Source: Paramuribaculum sp. (GTDB lineage: Bacteria; Bacteroidota; Bacteroidia; Bacteroidales; Muribaculaceae). From it: a DNA stretch of 10,483 bases. This document shows, piece by piece, positions 7,143 to 10,483 of this stretch (positions are counted from its first letter, which is position 1; every line of letters begins with the position of its first letter). Under the pieces are notes generated by a model, which was given only the letters and a program-made list of their open reading frames with translations, was not told the DNA's origin and did not search any database. A program made the translations under genes and the position numbers. Location: the NCBI GenBank assembly GCA_029058455.1, contig JAIDXU010000029.1, positions 1 to 10,483 on the forward strand. The letters are read 5' to 3'.

Positions 7143-7859
7143 TTAAAGATTAATTACTTGAAAATCGAGATCGAGGAGATTGAATGAAATGAGGCGCGAG
7201 ATGGCCGGAGTGCCTTTGCCGGTGAGTAGCTTTATTATCTCTCCGGCCTGAATAGCCCCGGCAACTCCCGGCACCGCTCCTATCACTCCTCCCGCTGCAT
7301 GAGGGAGCGAGCATAGCAGGTCACGGTCGGGAAAGAGGTCGGAATAACCGGTGGGGGAGTCGGGGGTAAAGATGCTTACCTGTCCCAGAAATTCACCGAT
7401 CGAGGCATAGACCCACGGAGTGGATAGCTCACGGCAGATGTCGTTGATGAGAAATCGGGTGGTGTAGTTGTCGGTGCAGTCGGCCACTATGTCGGCTTGT
7501 GAGATGAGTTGCGAGGCGTTTTCTGGTGTAAGTCCCTCACTCACTATCGTAATCCTGATATGGGGATTGAGCGATGTGAGACGGCGCGCGGCACATTCGG
7601 TCTTGCTTTCTCCGATCATGGAGGTGTCATATAACACCTGTCTCTGGAGGTTTGACAGACTCACCTTGTCGGGGTCGGCCAGAATCAGATGGCCTACTCC
7701 CGCGCCCGCAAGATAGGTGGCGGTTGCTGAGCCGATACCCCCTACTCCCACAATGAGCACTGTGGCGTCGAGAAGCCGCTGCTGGGTTTCCGCTCCCCAA
7801 CCGGGTAACATGGTCTGACGGGAATAGCGGTCGCTGATAGTTTTATATGATATATTCAT
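7143..7859 (-). CDS. thiF: ThiF: ThiS adenylyltransferase (E1-like)
   Basis: A 238-residue E1-like/MoeB-family protein expected to adenylate the C-terminal Gly-Gly of the sulfur carrier ThiS so that it can take up sulfide. Nucleotide-binding features are intact: YSRQ (12-15), GVGGIG (38-43), ADPDKVSLSNLQRQ (61-74) and DCTDN (127-131). GVIGAVPGVAG followed by IIKLL (191-212) is the usual crossover region. However, the two zinc-binding CxxC pairs of E. coli ThiF are absent: the CYRC position reads GYSD (171-174), and the protein ends at residue 238 without the second pair. Cys183 lies near but not exactly at the position of E. coli Cys184. Its place between thiH and tenA makes ThiF the best reading rather than MoeB or another E1. 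Its start overlaps the thiH stop as ATGA. Confidence 0.9.
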   Translation of the reverse strand: MNISYKTISDRYSRQTMLPGWGAETQQRLLDATVLIVGVGGIGSATATYLAGAGVGHLILADPDKVSLSNLQRQVLYDTSMIGESKTECAARRLTSLNPHIRITIVSEGLTPENASQLISQADIVADCTDNYTTRFLINDICRELSTPWVYASIGEFLGQVSIFTPDSPTGYSDLFPDRDLLCSLPHAAGGVIGAVPGVAGAIQAGEIIKLLTGKGTPAISRLISFNLLDLDFQVINL

Positions 7860-8986
7860 GAGTTTTGCATGTCGGCAAGGTCAAACACTCTGTCCCAGTC
7901 TTTCCAAACAGGTTCGCGGCCGAGCGCGCGCAGATCTTCAGCTACTTCGGAGGGAGAAGTGCGATCGCTTACGGCAAACTGCTCGAGCGCGTCGGGATAG
8001 GTGGCATATCCACCCGGCTCGGTCTTCGACCCTGCGCTCATGGTAGTTACGCCGAGGGTGGCCATATTGTTGCGGAATTTGTGCTCCTCGCGGGTGGAAT
8101 AGCTTATATCGACATCAGGATCGAATATTCGGTAGGCGAAGGTAAGCTGGGCGAGTTCGCGGTCGCTCATCACTACATTGGGCTGAAAACCGCTTTCGCT
8201 CGGCCTCATGCGCGGAAAGTTAACCGAATATTTGGTGCGCCAGTAGGTGCGCCGCAGATAGCGGAGATGACGTGCCATCATGGTCACGTCGGTGCGCCAG
8301 TCCTCGAGACCTATCAGCACTCCCATTCCTATTTTGTGAACGCCGGCCATGCCCATGCGGTCAAAACCGTTGAGGCGCCACTCAAAATTGCTTTTCATGC
8401 CCGAAGGATGATAGAGCTTGTAGTTCTCGCGATTGTAGGTTTCCTGAAAACACACCACTCCGTTGAGGCCGCTGTGGGTTAGACGTTCATACTCCTCGGT
8501 GGCAAGGGGCATAACCTCGATGGTGAGATTGCTGAAATAGGGTCGGCATACTCGGAGTGCCTTTTCAAGATAATCGACTCCGGCGGCTGCGGGATTTTCG
8601 CCGGTCACGATAAGCAGATTCTCAAAAGGCCCCATCTCCCTTATTGCCTCACATTCGCGCTTTATCTGGTCGGGGGTGAGAATCACTCTCTTAAACTTGT
8701 TGTGGCGGTTGAAGCCGCAATACACACAGGCGTTGGTGCAGGAGTTGGTGATATATAGCGGCACGAAAATCGATACCGTTTTGCCAAATCTGCGCTCGGT
8801 TATGGCTTTGGACCGCTGCGCCATCTGCTCGATGAAAGGAGCGGCAGCCGGTGAGATGAGCGCCATGAAATCCCTGTCGGTGAGATTCTCTCGGTTGAGG
8901 GCGGCTATGACGTCGCTTTCGGTCATGGCGGCAATGGCGGCGGTAGTCTCGTTCCAGCTATATTGTTTTAATACTTCTGAAAACAT
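7856..8986 (-). CDS. thiH: Tyrosine lyase ThiH (radical SAM)
   Basis: A 376-residue radical S-adenosylmethionine enzyme that cleaves tyrosine to p-cresol and dehydroglycine, the glycine-imine donor for thiazole synthesis in anaerobes. The cluster motif CTNACVYC (83-90) gives the CxxxCxxC spacing for a 4Fe-4S cluster. Other family blocks are LIVTGEN (125-131), CFQETYNRENYKLYHPSG (179-196), GMGVLIGLEDW (220-230), NFPRMRP (256-262) and MSAGSKTEPGGY (316-327). Length matches E. coli ThiH (about 377). Choosing ThiH means this organism uses the oxygen-sensitive route rather than the glycine oxidase ThiO. It starts 5 nt after thiG, its probable complex partner, and overlaps thiF by 4 nt. Confidence 0.97.
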   Translation of the reverse strand: MFSEVLKQYSWNETTAAIAAMTESDVIAALNRENLTDRDFMALISPAAAPFIEQMAQRSKAITERRFGKTVSIFVPLYITNSCTNACVYCGFNRHNKFKRVILTPDQIKRECEAIREMGPFENLLIVTGENPAAAGVDYLEKALRVCRPYFSNLTIEVMPLATEEYERLTHSGLNGVVCFQETYNRENYKLYHPSGMKSNFEWRLNGFDRMGMAGVHKIGMGVLIGLEDWRTDVTMMARHLRYLRRTYWRTKYSVNFPRMRPSESGFQPNVVMSDRELAQLTFAYRIFDPDVDISYSTREEHKFRNNMATLGVTTMSAGSKTEPGGYATYPDALEQFAVSDRTSPSEVAEDLRALGREPVWKDWDRVFDLADMQNS

Positions 8987-8991
8987 AAGGC

Positions 8992-9777
8992 TCAGTCGGT
9001 GAGAAATGAAGTGAGGGGAGATGAGGCCACAGCACCGTCGCTGATTCCCGCCGGAGAAGCGAGATAAGCCCGGCGACCCGCAACTGTGGCTTCGGCAAAT
9101 GCACGCGCCATTTCAACAGGATTGCCGGCCACAGCTATTGCGGTGTTGACCAACACGGCGTCGGCGCCCATCTCCATCGCGTCGGCGGCATGAGAGGGGA
9201 GCCCGAGCCCTGCGTCAACCACTACGGGCACACGGCTCTGCTCTATGATGATTCTTATCAGCTCGCGGGTCACGAGTCCTTTATTGCTTCCTATGGGGGC
9301 GGCGAGTGGCATAACGGTTGCGGCACCGGCATCCTCAAGATGCTTGCATAACACCGGGTCGGCCTGAATGTAGGGTAGCACCACAAAGCCTTTCTTCACC
9401 AGTTCGCGTGTAGCGGCGAGTGTTTCCACCGGGTCGGGGAGCAGATAGCGTGGATCGGGATGTATCTCGAGCTTGATGAAGTTGGTGCCGAAAGCCTCGC
9501 GCGAGAGCTCGGCGGCAAAAACCGCTTCTTTAGCGTTGCGCACACCCGATGTATTGGGAAGAAGCTGAATATTATCGGAGAGAATGTGATGGAGCATATC
9601 ATCATCACGGTTATCCATATCAATGCGCTTCATGGCCACTGTCACCATCTGCGAGCCGGAGGCTTTGATTGCCTCGGCCATAACGGTGTTGCTGCGGAAT
9701 TTTCCGGTACCCACAAACAGACGCGATGTAAATTCTCTTCCGCCGATCAGAAGTGAGTCGTTGTTATTGTTATTCAT
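8992..9777 (-). CDS. thiG: Thiazole synthase ThiG
   Basis: A 261-residue TIM-barrel enzyme that condenses 1-deoxyxylulose 5-phosphate, dehydroglycine and sulfur from ThiS thiocarboxylate into thiazole phosphate. Numbering from the ATG at 9777: FVGTGKF (21-27), FIKLE (100-104) with Lys102 as the Schiff-base lysine, [11 protein letters not shown] (157-167), [13 protein letters not shown] (186-198) and the phosphate-binding NTAIA (211-215). I place the start at ATG 9777, 2 nt after the thiE stop; a longer reading would need a TTG at 9783 that overlaps that stop and adds only two residues. The first residues are a short Asn run (2-6). The product works with ThiH, encoded immediately downstream. 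Confidence 0.96.
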   Translation of the reverse strand: MNNNNNDSLLIGGREFTSRLFVGTGKFRSNTVMAEAIKASGSQMVTVAMKRIDMDNRDDDMLHHILSDNIQLLPNTSGVRNAKEAVFAAELSREAFGTNFIKLEIHPDPRYLLPDPVETLAATRELVKKGFVVLPYIQADPVLCKHLEDAGAATVMPLAAPIGSNKGLVTRELIRIIIEQSRVPVVVDAGLGLPSHAADAMEMGADAVLVNTAIAVAGNPVEMARAFAEATVAGRRAYLASPAGISDGAVASSPLTSFLTD

Positions 9778-9779
9778 TT

Positions 9780-10451
9780 TCAATGAGTATTATGTTTAAT
9801 ATTGAGGTCAATCAACTGTTTTAACCGCCGGGTGGTCACGACGGGATTTTCAGAGCTGATTATCGTGCCGCTTACAGCTATTCCGTCGGCTCCTGCCGCG
9901 ATTATGCCGGCAATATCGTCGGGGGTGATTCCACCTATCGCCACAATGGGAATGTGAATATCGCGGTCATGACAATGGCGGGTGATCGCTCTGTAACCCT
10001 CCTCTCCCAATACGGGGCTTAGATTGGACTTGGTGGTGGTAAATCTGAAAGGTCCAAGGCCGATATAGTCGGCTCCCGCCTGATAGGCCTCCTCAATATG
10101 AGCGGCGGTGTTGGCAGTAGCTCCGATTATATATTTTGGCCCGAGAATATCTCTGGCTTCGGTCACCGACATATCATTGCGCCCTAAATGCACACCATCG
10201 GCTCCGGTGGCGGTTACAAGGTTGGTATGGTCGTCGATTATCATTACGGCTCCAACCTCATGACACATCCGCGACATTTCCGTGCCGGCGGCTATAATCA
10301 TTTCGGGGGAGAAATGCTTTGCTCTGAGCTGCACCCACCGGCAACCCCCATCAAGAGCCATGTGGGTTTGGCTGATGAGGCTCCCGACAGTATCACCGTG
10401 GGTTATAAACTGCAGGCGGAAGCTATCAATCGGAAATTCTCTCACTCCCAT
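9780..10451 (-). CDS. thiE: Thiamine-phosphate synthase ThiE
   Basis: A 223-residue TIM-barrel enzyme that joins HMP-PP to thiazole phosphate to give thiamine phosphate and pyrophosphate. Motifs: LQFITH (13-18), QLRAK (41-45, pyrophosphate-binding Arg43 and Lys45), IIDDH (71-75, where other enzymes have INDD), DGVHLGRND (85-93), GATANT (110-115), [20 protein letters not shown] (128-147), VAIGGI (170-175) and [10 protein letters not shown] (188-197). The [16 protein letters not shown] form is, from memory, characteristic of Bacteroidales ThiE. The ATG at 10451 leaves about 12 residues before the conserved core, a little more than usual, and the frame stays open upstream to the window edge, so the true start could be further right. 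The thiG start follows 2 nt after its stop. Confidence 0.94.
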   Translation of the reverse strand: MGVREFPIDSFRLQFITHGDTVGSLISQTHMALDGGCRWVQLRAKHFSPEMIIAAGTEMSRMCHEVGAVMIIDDHTNLVTATGADGVHLGRNDMSVTEARDILGPKYIIGATANTAAHIEEAYQAGADYIGLGPFRFTTTKSNLSPVLGEEGYRAITRHCHDRDIHIPIVAIGGITPDDIAGIIAAGADGIAVSGTIISSENPVVTTRRLKQLIDLNIKHNTH

Positions 10452-10483
10452 TGCGCTGCCGAGCAGAGCAGCCTGTGTAAAAC
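10452..10483 (-). other. Edge segment upstream of thiE, coding state unresolved
   Basis: All three minus-strand frames are open from the right edge to the thiE ATG. One frame reads through the edge as [13 protein letters not shown] and stops at TGA 10442-10444, overlapping thiE by 10 nt, which would fit the 3' end of an upstream operon gene. The thiE frame itself reads FTQAALLGSA before Met1. Neither ends in the Gly-Gly of ThiS nor resembles a ThiC tail that I recognise. No promoter or THI-box sequence is visible. Confidence 0.3.

Noticed and set aside
7865..8482. A 205-codon plus-strand open frame inside thiH
   Set aside because: Antisense to conserved ThiH motifs and without recognisable features.
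9780..10483. TPP riboswitch (THI box) controlling the operon
   Set aside because: No THI-box core is visible; the operon's 5' end lies beyond the window, so presence cannot be judged.

Overview
The window looks like a chromosomal housekeeping region from a member of the order Bacteroidales, probably of the Muribaculaceae/Bacteroides kind. Three things point there. The transketolase has the distinctive Bacteroidales form (SDGGIQEE instead of the usual GDG thiamine-diphosphate motif). The promoter in front of it has the Bacteroidota layout TTTG-20 nt-TAnnTTTG. The genes lack obvious Shine-Dalgarno sequences. The family-level placement is inference. The oxygen-sensitive tyrosine lyase ThiH suggests an anaerobic lifestyle.

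Left part (1-1761): a minus-strand gene for a secreted family GH125 exo-alpha-1,6-mannosidase, then a 253-bp divergent intergenic region holding a 12-bp perfect palindrome and a good promoter for the rightward transketolase gene.

Middle (1762-5632, plus strand): transketolase, a small DUF805 membrane protein 31 nt downstream, a strong intrinsic-terminator-like hairpin, and a 12-helix MATE-family exporter that begins only 11 nt after the T-run.

Right part (5640-10483, minus strand): a tightly packed thiamine operon read right to left as thiE-thiG-thiH-thiF-tenA-thiD. Junctions are 4-nt ATGA overlaps or gaps of 2-16 nt, so the genes are probably cotranscribed and translationally coupled. ThiF, ThiG and ThiH make the thiazole phosphate from a ThiS thiocarboxylate, deoxyxylulose phosphate and tyrosine-derived dehydroglycine. 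TenA salvages aminopyrimidine to HMP, ThiD phosphorylates HMP to HMP-PP, and ThiE joins the two halves into thiamine phosphate. ThiS, ThiC (de novo pyrimidine) and ThiL are not in the window; any TPP riboswitch would lie beyond the right edge.

I do not see a clear undescribed system here, and no mobile elements, CRISPR arrays or RNA genes. The points most worth a second look are the ThiF that has lost both zinc-binding cysteine pairs, the QN-to-EN change in the ThiD pyrimidine-binding loop, the terminator almost touching the MATE start codon, and the thiE reading frame that stays open to the window edge.
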